Shown here piece after piece: positions 8,434 to 16,947 of a DNA stretch of 64,000 bases. The stretch spans positions 29,845 through 93,844 of the forward strand of contig CAZWXK010000004.1 in the NCBI GenBank assembly GCA_964637875.1. The letters are read 5' to 3'. The DNA is from UBA5972 sp964637875. Lineage in GTDB: Bacteria > Pseudomonadota > Alphaproteobacteria > Rhodobacterales > Rhodobacteraceae. The notes under the pieces were generated by a model, which was given only the letters and a program-made list of their open reading frames with translations, was not told the DNA's origin and did not search any database. Every line of letters begins with the position of its first letter. Position 1 is the stretch's first letter. Position numbers and translations under genes: made by a program.

Positions 8434-10503
8434 ATGCAGCCAGGGACAAGCCGAACCAACGTGAGCAACCTCGACGACCTTCTTCATTCCGTCTTCGGTT
8501 TCGACCATTTCCGCCCTGGCCAGCGCGAAATTGTCGAGGCCGTCAGCCAGGGTCGCAACGTGCTGGCGATCATGCCCACGGGTGGGGGCAAGTCGCTGTG
8601 CTATCAGCTGCCGGCACTGGCACGCGAGGGGGTGACGGTGGTGATCTCGCCGCTGATTGCCCTGATGCGCGACCAGGTGCGCGCCCTGCGCGAGCTGGGC
8701 GTCAATGCAGGCGCCCTGACCAGCGGCAATACCGACGAGGAAACCGAGGAACTGTTTCAGGCGCTGGATGATGGCAGTTTGCGCCTGCTCTATATCGCGC
8801 CCGAGCGTCTGGCAAACCCCGGTACCGAGCGCCTGTTGCGGCGGGCGAACACGACATTGCTGGCCGTGGACGAGGCCCATTGCGTCAGCCAGTGGGGCCA
8901 TGATTTCCGCCCCGATTACCTGCGGATCGGGGATCTGCGCCGCCGTCTTGGCCTGCCGCTTGCGGCCTTTACTGCCACTGCCGATACCGAAACCCGGGCC
9001 GAGATCGTCACCCGCCTGTTTGACGGGATCGCTCCCGAAACCTTTCTGCGCGGCTTTGACCGCCCCAACATCACGCTGGCCTTTCAGCCCAAGAACAAGC
9101 CGCGCGAGCAGATCCTTGCCTTTGCCGGGGCGCGCAAGGGCCAGTCGGGCATTGTCTATTGCGCAACCCGCGCCCGTACCGAAACCCTGGCACGCGCCCT
9201 GTCCGATGCGGGGCACAACGCGGTTGCCTATCATGCGGGGCTGGAGGCCGCGGACAGGCGGATCGTCGAAAGCCGCTTCAGCCGGGAAGACGGGCTGATC
9301 GTGGTCGCCACGGTCGCCTTTGGCATGGGCGTGGACAAGCCCGATATCCGCTGGGTGGCCCATTCAGATCTGCCCAAATCCATCGAAGCCTATTATCAGG
9401 AAATCGGCCGCGCGGGCCGCGACGGGGCGCCCGCCGACACGCTGACGCTATATGGCGCCGATGACATCCGCCTGCGCCGCGCCCAGATCGACGAGGGCCT
9501 CGCGCCCCCCGAACGCAAAGAGGCCGATCACGCCCGCCTGAACGCCCTGCTGGGCCTGGCCGAGGCACGCCACTGCCGCCGACGGGTGCTGCTGCGCTAT
9601 TTCGGCGAGGAAATCGACGCTTGCGGCAATTGCGACCTTTGCGCCGACCCGCCCGAGCTGTTTGACGGCACCGAACCCGTGCGCAAGGCGCTGTCGGCCA
9701 TCCTGCGCACCGAACAGCAGTTTGGTGCGGGCTATCTGATCGACCTGCTGCGCGGGGTTGCCAGTGACCGCATCCGCGCCCGTGGCCATGACAGCCTGCC
9801 CACCTTTGGCGTCGGGGCGGATCTGAGCAAGGGCGAATGGCAGGCCATATTCCGCCAGATGATGGGTTACGACCTGATCCGCCCCGACGCCGCCCGCCAC
9901 GGCGCCCTGCGCATGACGCAGGCCGCGCGCCCCATCCTGCGCGGCGAGCACAAGATCGAGCTGCGCCGCGACACGATCAAGGCAACCCCGACCCGCGCCA
10001 CCCCCCGCGCGCTGGTTGCCGAGGAGGACGAACCACTGCTTGCCGCGCTCAAGGCAAAGCGCCGCGAGTTGGCCGAGGCGATGAAGGCGCCGGCCTATGT
10101 GGTCTTTCCCGACCGCACATTGATCGAGATGGCCAGCCTGCGGCCTGCAACGCTGGACGAATTTGCCCGCCTCAACGGGGTGGGGGCGAAAAAGCTGGAA
10201 AAATACGGGGACGCCTTTCTTGGGGTCGTCAATGGCGCGCCTCCGCCCGATCTGCACCCCGCCCGGCGCAGGCTGGCAGGCAGTGCGGGCGGCAGCCTGT
10301 TCGACCGGCTGCAAGAGGCGCAGATCGCGCTGGCCCGCGGCGAGGAGGGCACCGGCAAGCCGATGAGCTGCACCAGCCGCGAACTGGCCCGCCTTGCGGC
10401 GCAACGCCCCGATGACATTGCCGCCATCGCCCGCATACTGGGCGATGCGCGGGCCGAAAGATTCGGCCCGCGTTTCATGGAAATTCTGACCAGCGGGGAA
10501 TGA
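8434..10503 (+). CDS. recQ: ATP-dependent DNA helicase RecQ
   Basis: A superfamily 2 3'-5' helicase used in recombination and fork repair. The visible order is helicase motif 0 (FGFDHFRPGQREI), Walker A TGGGKS, the DEAH box followed by CVSQWGHDFRPDYL, the motif VI region QEIGRAGRDG, the RQC zinc cluster ending CGNCDLC, and a C-terminal HRDC domain (LRPATLDEFARLNGVGAKKLEKYG). At about 690 residues it is longer than E. coli RecQ because of linker sequence around the HRDC domain. The start is not certain: a TTG at 8398, this ATG at 8434 and a GTG at 8461 are all in frame, and none has a strong ribosome-binding site. Confidence 0.92.
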   Translation: MQPGTSRTNVSNLDDLLHSVFGFDHFRPGQREIVEAVSQGRNVLAIMPTGGGKSLCYQLPALAREGVTVVISPLIALMRDQVRALRELGVNAGALTSGNTDEETEELFQALDDGSLRLLYIAPERLANPGTERLLRRANTTLLAVDEAHCVSQWGHDFRPDYLRIGDLRRRLGLPLAAFTATADTETRAEIVTRLFDGIAPETFLRGFDRPNITLAFQPKNKPREQILAFAGARKGQSGIVYCATRARTETLARALSDAGHNAVAYHAGLEAADRRIVESRFSREDGLIVVATVAFGMGVDKPDIRWVAHSDLPKSIEAYYQEIGRAGRDGAPADTLTLYGADDIRLRRAQIDEGLAPPERKEADHARLNALLGLAEARHCRRRVLLRYFGEEIDACGNCDLCADPPELFDGTEPVRKALSAILRTEQQFGAGYLIDLLRGVASDRIRARGHDSLPTFGVGADLSKGEWQAIFRQMMGYDLIRPDAARHGALRMTQAARPILRGEHKIELRRDTIKATPTRATPRALVAEEDEPLLAALKAKRRELAEAMKAPAYVVFPDRTLIEMASLRPATLDEFARLNGVGAKKLEKYGDAFLGVVNGAPPPDLHPARRRLAGSAGGSLFDRLQEAQIALARGEEGTGKPMSCTSRELARLAAQRPDDIAAIARILGDARAERFGPRFMEILTSGE

Positions 10504-10510
10504 CGACAAC

Positions 10511-11323
10511 ATGCTGACAGTGATCTCACCCGCCAAGCGGCTCGATTTCGGCCCCGCGCCCCTGCCGGTTGCACCGACGCGGCCCGCCTTTCAGGACGAT
10601 GCGGTTGCGCTGGCCCGGCTTGCCGGCGCGCTGGATGTGGACGGTTTGCGCAAGCTGATGAAGATCAGCGAGGCGCTGGCCGTCAACGCACAGGGCTGGT
10701 TTCGCAGCTTTCAGGCCGACCCGGATGCGGATTCGGTCAAGCCGGCCGCTCTGGCCTTTGCCGGCGATACCTATGCCGGCCTCGAGGCGGCCTCGCTCGA
10801 TGCCGATGAAATGGCCTATGCCCAGGATCATCTGCGCATCCTTTCGGGACTGTATGGCTTGCTGCGCCCGATGGATCTGATCCAGCCCTATCGCCTGGAA
10901 ATGGGCAGCCGTCTGGCCAGCGCGCGCGGAAAATCCCTGTATGACTGGTGGGGCGAGCGCCTCGCGCGGGCGATTGAAGAACAGGCCCGCCATGTGCAGG
11001 CCGACATCGTGGTGAATTGTGCCTCGGTCGAATATTTCACCGCCCTGCGCCCCGACGCGCTGCGCCTGCGCATCATCACGCCGGTCTTCATGGAGGACCG
11101 CAACGGACAGGCAAGGATCATCAGTTTCTACGCCAAGAAGGCCCGGGGCGCGATGGCGCGTTTCATCATCCAGAACCGGATCGACCGTATCGAGGGGCTG
11201 CGGGATTTCGACCTTGGCGGCTATCGCTTTCAGCCCGACATGTCCGAGGGCGACCGGATGGTGTTCCTGCGTGCTGGCGATGGTGGCCGAGGGGGCGGAT
11301 CCGTTCAGTCGAACACCCCGTGA
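10511..11323 (+). CDS. yaaA: YaaA (DUF328) peroxide stress protein
   Basis: A 270-residue YaaA/DUF328 protein with the hallmark N-terminus MLTVISPAKRLDF, then LMKISEALA, LRILSGLYGLLRPMDLIQPYRLEMG, and the C-terminal FYAKKARGAMARF and GYRF segments. In E. coli YaaA is induced by OxyR, limits intracellular iron and binds DNA; the activity here is inferred. Its 3' end overlaps the 3' end of the convergent imuB gene by 19 bases, so no separate terminator fits between them. Confidence 0.88.
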   Translation: MLTVISPAKRLDFGPAPLPVAPTRPAFQDDAVALARLAGALDVDGLRKLMKISEALAVNAQGWFRSFQADPDADSVKPAALAFAGDTYAGLEAASLDADEMAYAQDHLRILSGLYGLLRPMDLIQPYRLEMGSRLASARGKSLYDWWGERLARAIEEQARHVQADIVVNCASVEYFTALRPDALRLRIITPVFMEDRNGQARIISFYAKKARGAMARFIIQNRIDRIEGLRDFDLGGYRFQPDMSEGDRMVFLRAGDGGRGGGSVQSNTP

Positions 11324-12942
11324 CAGAACCATCCCCCTGACATCAGCCCTCCATGGGCGCGGAACAGCCACAGCCGCGGCCCTTCGGATGTGGCCACCTG
11401 CCAATAGTCACGGATGCCCGACCGCCAGGCCGGATCATTCAGCCACCATTCGGGGGCGATGCGTTCGGGGCCGGTGGCGCCTGCGATGGTGAAATTGCGC
11501 CGTCGCCAGCGGAAGGTCAGCGGAAGGTCGGACGTTTCCGGCGCCATGACGATTTCGGGGGCAAACAGGACCAGCGGTCGCGGGGTCGGGGGCAGGGGCC
11601 AGTCGGGGGCGGGGGCGCTCCATGCGGCGCCCATGACGGTTGCGGTCTTTTCCGGGATATGGCTGTCGGCCGGGTGCAGACGGGTGATGGCCTCAAGCCC
11701 GATGCGCGCGCCCAGACGTGAAATCAGGTCATTCAGCGCCGTTTTGCCAGAAAGGCGTTGGCTGACGGCGGCGCGGGCCTCGGCATGGCCGGCATGCTGG
11801 TGGTCATGCAGGGGTTCGGTCACGCTGGCGATGATGCGGACCACGTCGATGCCGAAACCGGCGTCCAGATCTGTCAGTTTCAGCAGGATCAGCGGGCGGA
11901 TGTCGTCGGGTGCGCGCATGGCGCGGGCAAGGCCGATCGCGATATTCTGCCGCGTGCGGTCGGTGCGGTGAAATTCCAGCCGGATCAAACGCGCGCCGCG
12001 GCCGTTGTGGGCCAGCTTGTCGCAAAGGGCAGGCAGCAGCCGGTCGATCGCGGCCATGATATCGGCGTCCAGCCCGATAGGGTCGGGCAATGTCAGGCGA
12101 ACGGCAAAACGGGTTTCGGGGCGCAGCGGGCCGATCGGTTCGGGGGTGACGCCAAGGGCCTGGTCCAGCCGCAGCACCACGTCGCGCCCGAAACGCCGCG
12201 CGACCGAGGCCCGGGGCAGGCCTGCCAGATCCCCGATATGGCGGATGCCCAGCCGTGTCAGCCCGGCCACCGCATCGGGCGGCAGACGCAGGGCCTCGAC
12301 CGGCAGGCGGGCGAGCGCGCTGCGCATCTGCCCCGGCGGGGCAATGGCAGGGGGCATGGCGGTGTCAACAGGCGCGGGCCTGGCCGGCCGATCTTGCGCC
12401 CGCGAGCGCGTGGCGCGGGCCTCTTGTCTGATGCTGTCGCCGCCGCGCCATGCCCTGGGCGCACGCCCGGCGAAACGGGCCAAGGCCCAGGCGGCGCCGG
12501 GGGTGTCGGCAAGGCCGATGCGCGCGCTCAGCCCCAGCGCGGTGCAATCGTCGCGCAGGGCCGTGGCCAGCCCTTCCTCGCCGTCGAACAGATGTGCGCA
12601 GCCCGAAATATCCAGCATCAGGGCATCGGGCGGATCAAGGGCGACAAGGGGGGTAAACTTTCCCGCCCAGCGCGCGATACGCTCAAGAAAGCCGGCCTCG
12701 GCAACGGGGTTGGCGGGTTGTGTGGCCAGGCCGGGGCAGCAGGCCAGCGCATCGCGCAGGGCTTGGCCGGCAAACAGGCCCTGTGCCTCGGCCTCGGTAT
12801 TCAGGCTGGCAAGTGTCTGTCGGCTGCCCCTTGTCGCGACCACGGCAAAGGGGCCGTCGATCACGCCGCGCCCCAGCCGCATCGCCCGTTCGGCGGCCAG
12901 TCGTGGAAACCAGAGCGACAGGATTCGTCGGTTGCGTGGCAT
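11305..12942 (-). CDS. imuB: ImuB-like catalytically inactive Y-family polymerase subunit
   Basis: A 545-residue Y-family polymerase-like protein. The N-terminal RILSLWFPRLAAER, LMLDISGCAHLF and the C-terminal GPERIAPEWW plus RLWLFRA segments are typical of ImuB, the bridging subunit of the ImuA-ImuB-DnaE2 damage-tolerance mutasome. ImuB lacks the acidic catalytic residues and brings DnaE2 to the sliding clamp. The usual partners imuA and dnaE2 are absent on both sides: the upstream neighbour is a LuxR regulator and the downstream neighbour is convergent yaaA. A consensus LexA box lies 8 bases upstream of the ATG. The family call is firm; working together with a distant DnaE2 is inference. 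Confidence 0.85.
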   Translation of the reverse strand: MPRNRRILSLWFPRLAAERAMRLGRGVIDGPFAVVATRGSRQTLASLNTEAEAQGLFAGQALRDALACCPGLATQPANPVAEAGFLERIARWAGKFTPLVALDPPDALMLDISGCAHLFDGEEGLATALRDDCTALGLSARIGLADTPGAAWALARFAGRAPRAWRGGDSIRQEARATRSRAQDRPARPAPVDTAMPPAIAPPGQMRSALARLPVEALRLPPDAVAGLTRLGIRHIGDLAGLPRASVARRFGRDVVLRLDQALGVTPEPIGPLRPETRFAVRLTLPDPIGLDADIMAAIDRLLPALCDKLAHNGRGARLIRLEFHRTDRTRQNIAIGLARAMRAPDDIRPLILLKLTDLDAGFGIDVVRIIASVTEPLHDHQHAGHAEARAAVSQRLSGKTALNDLISRLGARIGLEAITRLHPADSHIPEKTATVMGAAWSAPAPDWPLPPTPRPLVLFAPEIVMAPETSDLPLTFRWRRRNFTIAGATGPERIAPEWWLNDPAWRSGIRDYWQVATSEGPRLWLFRAHGGLMSGGWFCHGVFD

Positions 12943-12949
12943 GGTTGAT

Positions 12950-12964
12950 GTTCCCTGTTCGTTC
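12950..12964 (-). promoter_or_regulatory. LexA (SOS) box upstream of imuB
   Basis: On the + strand the sequence reads GTTC-CCTGTTC-GTTC, a perfect match to the alphaproteobacterial direct-repeat SOS box GTTC-N7-GTTC (equivalently GAAC-N7-GAAC on the gene strand). It sits 8 bases upstream of the imuB ATG and overlaps the AGGGAAC ribosome-binding region, so bound LexA would block expression directly. Confidence 0.85.
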
Positions 12965-13049
12965 TGTTTTTACGAAAGGGAACGGACAGAGTCGAGTCAT
13001 CGCTTGCCGCCATGCGGCAGACATGGTGCCCCGATGTCAGGGGGTGCGG

Positions 13050-13559
13050 TCAGGGGGTGCTGGCCGAGGTCAGATCCTCGATGAACAGGCTGACCAGCTG
13101 CGCGCGCCCGCTGACGCCTGCCTTGCGAAAGATCGCATTGCATTGCGACTTGATCGTGCCGACGCTCTTGCCCCGGATGGTGGCGATTTCGTCATTGGAC
13201 AGGCCCTTGATGGTAAAGGTGGCCACGTCGCGTTCCGAAGGCGACAGGCCCCATTCGTCGAACCTCAGCTGCATCAGCTCGTGAAACGCCCCCGAGGCCG
13301 CCAGCATGGTCGAGCGCACCTCGTTCTGGCGCCGCAGCATGTTGACCAGCATCACGATGCTCAGCACCGCGCCCAGCAGAAGGCCGATGATCGTGGCACC
13401 CTGCACGACCTCGTAATATTCCCAGCTCATGGGAACCGTGCGGAAACCGAATACATCCAGGATGAAATCGAGGATGTAGAAGGCCGAAAATCCCAGCTGG
13501 AGCAGGATGACGACCAGCAGGATCATCCTGTCCATGCGAAAGGCAGCGGCAAGTTTCAT
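13050..13559 (-). CDS. Membrane-anchored LuxR-type HTH regulator
   Basis: A 169-residue protein with two predicted membrane helices (about residues 10-34 and 53-72) followed by a LuxR/GerE helix-turn-helix domain (about 104-160: LSPSERDVATFTIKGLSNDEIA, then GKSVGTIKSQ). There is no receiver or autoinducer-binding domain, so any signal must be sensed through the short membrane part or a partner. Small membrane-tethered LuxR proteins of this shape occur in Rhodobacteraceae and are uncharacterised as far as I know. It is transcribed in the same direction as, and about 100 bases downstream of, the secreted Gly-rich protein gene at 13660-14121. The target is unknown. Confidence 0.75.
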   Translation of the reverse strand: MKLAAAFRMDRMILLVVILLQLGFSAFYILDFILDVFGFRTVPMSWEYYEVVQGATIIGLLLGAVLSIVMLVNMLRRQNEVRSTMLAASGAFHELMQLRFDEWGLSPSERDVATFTIKGLSNDEIATIRGKSVGTIKSQCNAIFRKAGVSGRAQLVSLFIEDLTSASTP

Positions 13560-13659
13560 GTGGGGTCCTCCGTTGCGGTCGGGCGTGAATCTCGGCTGGT
13601 GCGCCCGTCAGACAGACCGTCATTCCGGGTCATGGTGGTTGTCAACAGGGTCGTGACCG

Positions 13660-14121
13660 TTATCCACCCATACCGCCGCCTGAACCGCCGCCCATGCCGC
13701 CACCTGAACCACCACCCATGCCGCCACCTGAACCACCACCCATGCCGCCGCCCGCACCGCCGCCCGCGCCACCTCCCATGCCGCCAGGGGTGCCCTTCTC
13801 GCCGCCCATGTTCCCGATCACACCCTCGTGGTTCTTGGCCATCTCCGAGGCCATTTCCGCCCTGCGCGCCGTCATGTCCGCATCGCGCAGGATTTCGCCG
13901 GTATAGCGGTTCATGATCACCTCGCGCGCGCCGGTTTTCGACAGGGCATCAATGCGGATTCGGCCGAAAAAGGTGCGACCGACCTGGAACTGGGTATAGC
14001 CCTGGCTGCGCAGCTGGGCGATCATGTCGTCAATCATCTTGTTGCCGGTCTGGGCGAATGCCCCTCCGACCATCATGGTCGAGGCAACAAGCCCGGCCAT
14101 TACAACGGATCTGACATTCAT
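13660..14121 (-). CDS. Secreted protein with Gly/Met/Ser-rich repeat tail, function unknown
   Basis: A 153-residue protein starting at the ATG at 14121, which has a GAGGAG ribosome-binding site; a longer open frame upstream is less likely. Residues 1-24 form a clean Sec signal peptide ending AFAQ. A short globular part follows (about 25-105, with MIDDMIAQLRSQGYTQFQVGRTFFGRIRIDA and a PepSY-like REVIMNRYTGEILRD strand pattern). The last 40 residues are low-complexity Gly with Met/Ser (GGMGGGSGG units). The tail is encoded by a near-perfect DNA repeat. The PepSY-like resemblance is by eye only. The gene lies upstream of the membrane LuxR regulator on the same strand. Confidence 0.7.
   Translation of the reverse strand: MNVRSVVMAGLVASTMMVGGAFAQTGNKMIDDMIAQLRSQGYTQFQVGRTFFGRIRIDALSKTGAREVIMNRYTGEILRDADMTARRAEMASEMAKNHEGVIGNMGGEKGTPGGMGGGAGGGAGGGMGGGSGGGMGGGSGGGMGGGSGGGMGG
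13664..13780 (-). repeat. 24-base tandem repeat coding a Gly-Met-Ser-rich tail
   Basis: On the + strand, units built around CCGCCACCTGAACCACCACC recur with a 24-base period from about 13670 to 13745. They grade into related GCCGCCCGCACC units up to about 13780. The repeat is in frame with the secreted protein gene, so unit gain or loss changes only tail length. Confidence 0.8.
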
Positions 14122-14369
14122 TGTCGTATCTCCTCGTCTCGACTTGCGGCCAATATGGGCCATCGCATGAGGTGCAGTAAGGGTGTGGATGTGCAAAAGG
14201 AAATGCGCCCAGGGTTTGAAGTGCCCATTTGAACCTCAGTTCAGGCGATTTTCAGGCCAAGAGAGAGGAATCATCCCCGTGACTGCCCGATTTCAGGCTG
14301 CGGGGATCGGCCCGAAATGACATTCTTGCACCGCACGACCGGGCCGGCGAATCAACATGGGGTGGGAAA

Positions 14370-14783
14370 ATGTATAGCGGATCATGCGCATGCGGCGCGG
14401 TAAGTTACGAACTGCACGGCCCGCTGCGGCCCTCGGTTGCCTGCCACTGCGTGCAATGCCGCAAGATCAGCGGGCATTACTGGTCGGCCACCGCCGTGCC
14501 CCGGGCGGCGCTGAAACTGGTGTCAGCGCGCGCCCTGAAATGGTATCGCGGCAGCCCCCATGTGCGGCGCGGATTCTGCGGCATCTGCGGATCGACCCTG
14601 TTCTGGGACAATGAGGACCGCGACAGCATCTCGATCGGCAGCGGCACGCTGGACGAGGCCGGGGGGCTGACAACAAGCCATCACATAGTCGTCGCCGAAA
14701 AGGGGAGCTACTACAACATTCCGGAAGGGATGCCGCGCTATCCCGGCAGCGGGCCGGAAGATGGGAAGGGAGGGCCCCCATGA
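14370..14783 (+). CDS. GFA family (glutathione-dependent formaldehyde-activating enzyme-like) protein
   Basis: A 137-residue zinc-binding GFA/CENP-V-fold protein. All zinc cysteine motifs are present: CACGAVSYE near the N-terminus, CHCVQCRK at about 26-33 and FCGICGS at about 68-74. The family is named after Gfa of Paracoccus, but most members are not proven to act on S-hydroxymethylglutathione, so the substrate is open. Its stop overlaps the start of the pseudouridine synthase (ATGA), suggesting co-expression. Confidence 0.85.
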   Translation: MYSGSCACGAVSYELHGPLRPSVACHCVQCRKISGHYWSATAVPRAALKLVSARALKWYRGSPHVRRGFCGICGSTLFWDNEDRDSISIGSGTLDEAGGLTTSHHIVVAEKGSYYNIPEGMPRYPGSGPEDGKGGPP

Positions 14784-15436
14784 TCGGGGCCTTCACCTAT
14801 GCGCCACCGGATACCCCGCTGGATGTGATCCATGTGGACAGCGCGCTGTTGCTGGTGAACAAGCCCGCTGGCCTGTTGTCGGTGCCCGGCAAGGCGGCCG
14901 AACACGCGGATTGCCTCGAAAGCCGGGTTAGGGACGCATACCCGCAGGCCCTGCTGGTGCATCGGCTGGATATGGACACATCCGGCATCATGGTATTCGC
15001 GATGAACCCCAAGGCGCAGCGTCATCTGGGCTTGCAGTTCGAGCGGCGCCATGTCGCCAAGACCTATGTCGCCGATGTCTGGGGGCAGGTAGATGGGGAC
15101 AAGGGCAAGGTCGATCTGCCCCTGATCACCGACTGGCCCAACCGCCCCTTGCAGATGGTCTGTCACGAACGGGGCAGACATGCGCTGACCCGCTGGCAGG
15201 TGGTCTCGCGCCATGATGGCTGGACCCGGCTGCACCTGTTTCCCCATACGGGACGCAGCCATCAGCTCAGGGTGCATATGCGCGCGCTTGGCCACCCGAT
15301 TATGGGCGACCGGTTCTATGCCACGGGCACGGCTCTGGCGGCGCGCGACCGGCTGGCCCTGCATGCCTGCGCTTTGGAGCTGTTCCATCCCGATGGTGGG
15401 CAGAGGATCCGTTTTGTCAGCTCATGCCCGTTCTGA
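14780..15436 (+). CDS. rluA: RluA-family 23S rRNA/tRNA pseudouridine synthase
   Basis: A 218-residue pseudouridine synthase with the catalytic HRLDMDTSG loop, the preceding KPAGLLSVPG segment and the C-terminal GRSHQLRVHMRALGHPI and RLALHA motifs. The short length without an S4 domain fits the RluA subgroup, which modifies U746 of 23S rRNA and U32 of some tRNAs in E. coli; the site used here is inferred. Translationally coupled to the upstream GFA gene. Confidence 0.87.
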   Translation: MIGAFTYAPPDTPLDVIHVDSALLLVNKPAGLLSVPGKAAEHADCLESRVRDAYPQALLVHRLDMDTSGIMVFAMNPKAQRHLGLQFERRHVAKTYVADVWGQVDGDKGKVDLPLITDWPNRPLQMVCHERGRHALTRWQVVSRHDGWTRLHLFPHTGRSHQLRVHMRALGHPIMGDRFYATGTALAARDRLALHACALELFHPDGGQRIRFVSSCPF

Positions 15437-15505
15437 TATGTCGGCGCGCGAGACGGTGGCGGGTTGCCTCGGGGGGCGGGGGTGCCGCCCCGTGTTGCGG
15501 GCCGT

Positions 15506-15646
15506 TCAGTTCCCTGTCGCGGGCGCCTGCGTGGAAGGCACCGACGGCAACGCGGAATCTTCCGGGCCATTCCTTTGCATCAGGGCATTGACGCTGATTG
15601 CCACGGCAGCTGCCGCGACGAGGATGGTCAGGAGGTTTTTTCTCAT
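15506..15646 (-). CDS. Small putative secreted or membrane peptide (46 residues)
   Basis: A short open frame starts with MRKNLLTILVAAAAVAISVN, a basic start followed by a hydrophobic stretch like a signal peptide or membrane anchor. A polar Pro/Ser/Thr-rich end follows (PSVPSTQAPATGN). An AAAGGTGA ribosome-binding site lies 6-12 bases upstream of the ATG. It occupies an otherwise empty gap between rluA and the ATC hydrolase-like gene. I do not recognise a family, and the call rests on the signal-like N-terminus and the ribosome-binding site alone. Confidence 0.45.
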   Translation of the reverse strand: MRKNLLTILVAAAAVAISVNALMQRNGPEDSALPSVPSTQAPATGN

Positions 15647-15770
15647 CAGGGTTCACCTTTGCGAATTGGGAATTAAGGTGAATGGATCATTCCGGTAACA
15701 ATGGGCGGGGTAAAGCGAAAATGCCGGGGCTGGGGAAAATCTCTTTCGATTGGTGCAAGGAGCGATTGCA

Positions 15771-16280
15771 GTGACTGACGAAAAAGACGCCAACAGGTTT
15801 AAAGATGATCTGAATCAGCGCATCGGTGTACTGACCCGACGCGAGGTCGAGGCGCGCATTCTTGCCCCGGTCATCGCGGCCATGCAGGCCAGATTTGGCC
15901 CCGACCAGGTGCAAGAGGTCCTGCGCGACACGATCGCCCGCCTTGCCCGCGAACAGGGCGCCGGATTGGCTGCCGAATATGGCGACAGCCCCCGGGCCTT
16001 TCTTGAAACCCTGCAATTCTGGACCCGAGGCGGTGCGCTGGAAATCGAGGTGCTTGCGCAGACCGACACCCGGCTGGATTTCGATGTCACGAGATGCCGC
16101 TATGCCGAAATGTATCGCGAAATGGGGTTCCCCGAACTGGGGGCGATCCTGTCCTGTGCAAGGGACGATGCCTTTGTTCAGGGCTTCAACCCCAAGGCGC
16201 GGCTGACCCGGGAAAAGACCATTCTCGGGGGTGCATCCCGCTGCACCTTTCGCTATGATTTCGGCGTGAAGGACGAATAG
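15771..16280 (+). CDS. L-2-amino-thiazoline-4-carboxylate hydrolase-like protein
   Basis: A 169-residue protein resembling the ATC hydrolase family, an enzyme of the Pseudomonas pathway from D,L-2-amino-thiazoline-4-carboxylate to cysteine. The recognisable C-terminal half has YAEMYREMGFPELGAILSC and FVQGFNPKARLTREKTILGGASRCTFRY-type sequence. Its conserved Cys (in LSCARD) and the Asp/Arg pattern are shared with many proteins of unknown substrate in this family. The start is taken as the GTG at 15771, which has an AAGGAG site; a TTG at 15750 is also in frame. No other thiazoline-pathway gene is near, so the true substrate is uncertain. Confidence 0.7.
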   Translation: MTDEKDANRFKDDLNQRIGVLTRREVEARILAPVIAAMQARFGPDQVQEVLRDTIARLAREQGAGLAAEYGDSPRAFLETLQFWTRGGALEIEVLAQTDTRLDFDVTRCRYAEMYREMGFPELGAILSCARDDAFVQGFNPKARLTREKTILGGASRCTFRYDFGVKDE

Positions 16281-16383
16281 GGAAAGATTTGCATGCATGC
16301 AGGTCGTTTTTTCGGCAAGTTGATTGAAAATCGGGGTATTTGATGGGGCCGGGCGGGGGCCGCGAAAATTGCGAGGGCAGGAG

Positions 16384-16947
16384 ATGGGAATCAGGCAGAC
16401 ATCGCTGGCCGAGGTGTTGGTCATCGCGCCGCGCCGTTTTGGCGACGACCGGGGCTTTTTCAGCGAAAGCTGGAGCAGGCGCGCCTTTGCGCGGGCCGGG
16501 CTGGAATTCGATTTCGTGCAGGATAACGAAAGCCTGTCGGTTGATGTGGGCACGCTGCGCGGGCTGCATTATCAGGCACCGCCGCACGCGCAGGCGAAAC
16601 TTGTGCGGGTGGTGCGCGGGGCCATTCTGGATGTTGCGGTCGATGTGCGCCGGGGCTCGCCCGATTTCGGCAAATGGGTGTCGGTGGAACTGTCTGCCGA
16701 AAACGGCCGGCAGATTCTGATTCCACGCGGGTTTCTGCACGGATTCGTCACTTTGCAGCCCGACACGCATGTCCTGTACAAGGCCGACAACTATTATGCG
16801 CCCGAATCCGAGGGCGCGGTGGCCTGGAACGATCCGGATCTGGCCATCGACTGGCAGATCGGCAATGTAACCCTGTCTGACAAGGACGCGCGCGCGCCAT
16901 GGATGGCCGATTGGGAAAGCCCGTTCACCTATGGGGAAAGCACATGA
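16384..16947 (+). CDS. rfbC: dTDP-4-dehydrorhamnose 3,5-epimerase
   Basis: A 187-residue cupin-fold epimerase, third step of dTDP-L-rhamnose synthesis. Typical motifs are DDRGFFSESW, the QDNESLS segment, LRGLHYQ with the catalytic His, and IPRGFLHGFVTL. The start is the ATG at 16384 behind GGGCAGGAG; an open frame extends upstream from a TTG without support. The stop overlaps the start of rfbB. First gene of the rfbCBDA operon that makes the activated sugar for a surface polysaccharide. Confidence 0.93.
   Translation: MGIRQTSLAEVLVIAPRRFGDDRGFFSESWSRRAFARAGLEFDFVQDNESLSVDVGTLRGLHYQAPPHAQAKLVRVVRGAILDVAVDVRRGSPDFGKWVSVELSAENGRQILIPRGFLHGFVTLQPDTHVLYKADNYYAPESEGAVAWNDPDLAIDWQIGNVTLSDKDARAPWMADWESPFTYGEST

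Noticed and set aside
13664..13780. Regular repeats that could be mistaken for a CRISPR array
   Set aside because: There are no unique spacers; the units are contiguous and in frame with a Gly-rich protein.
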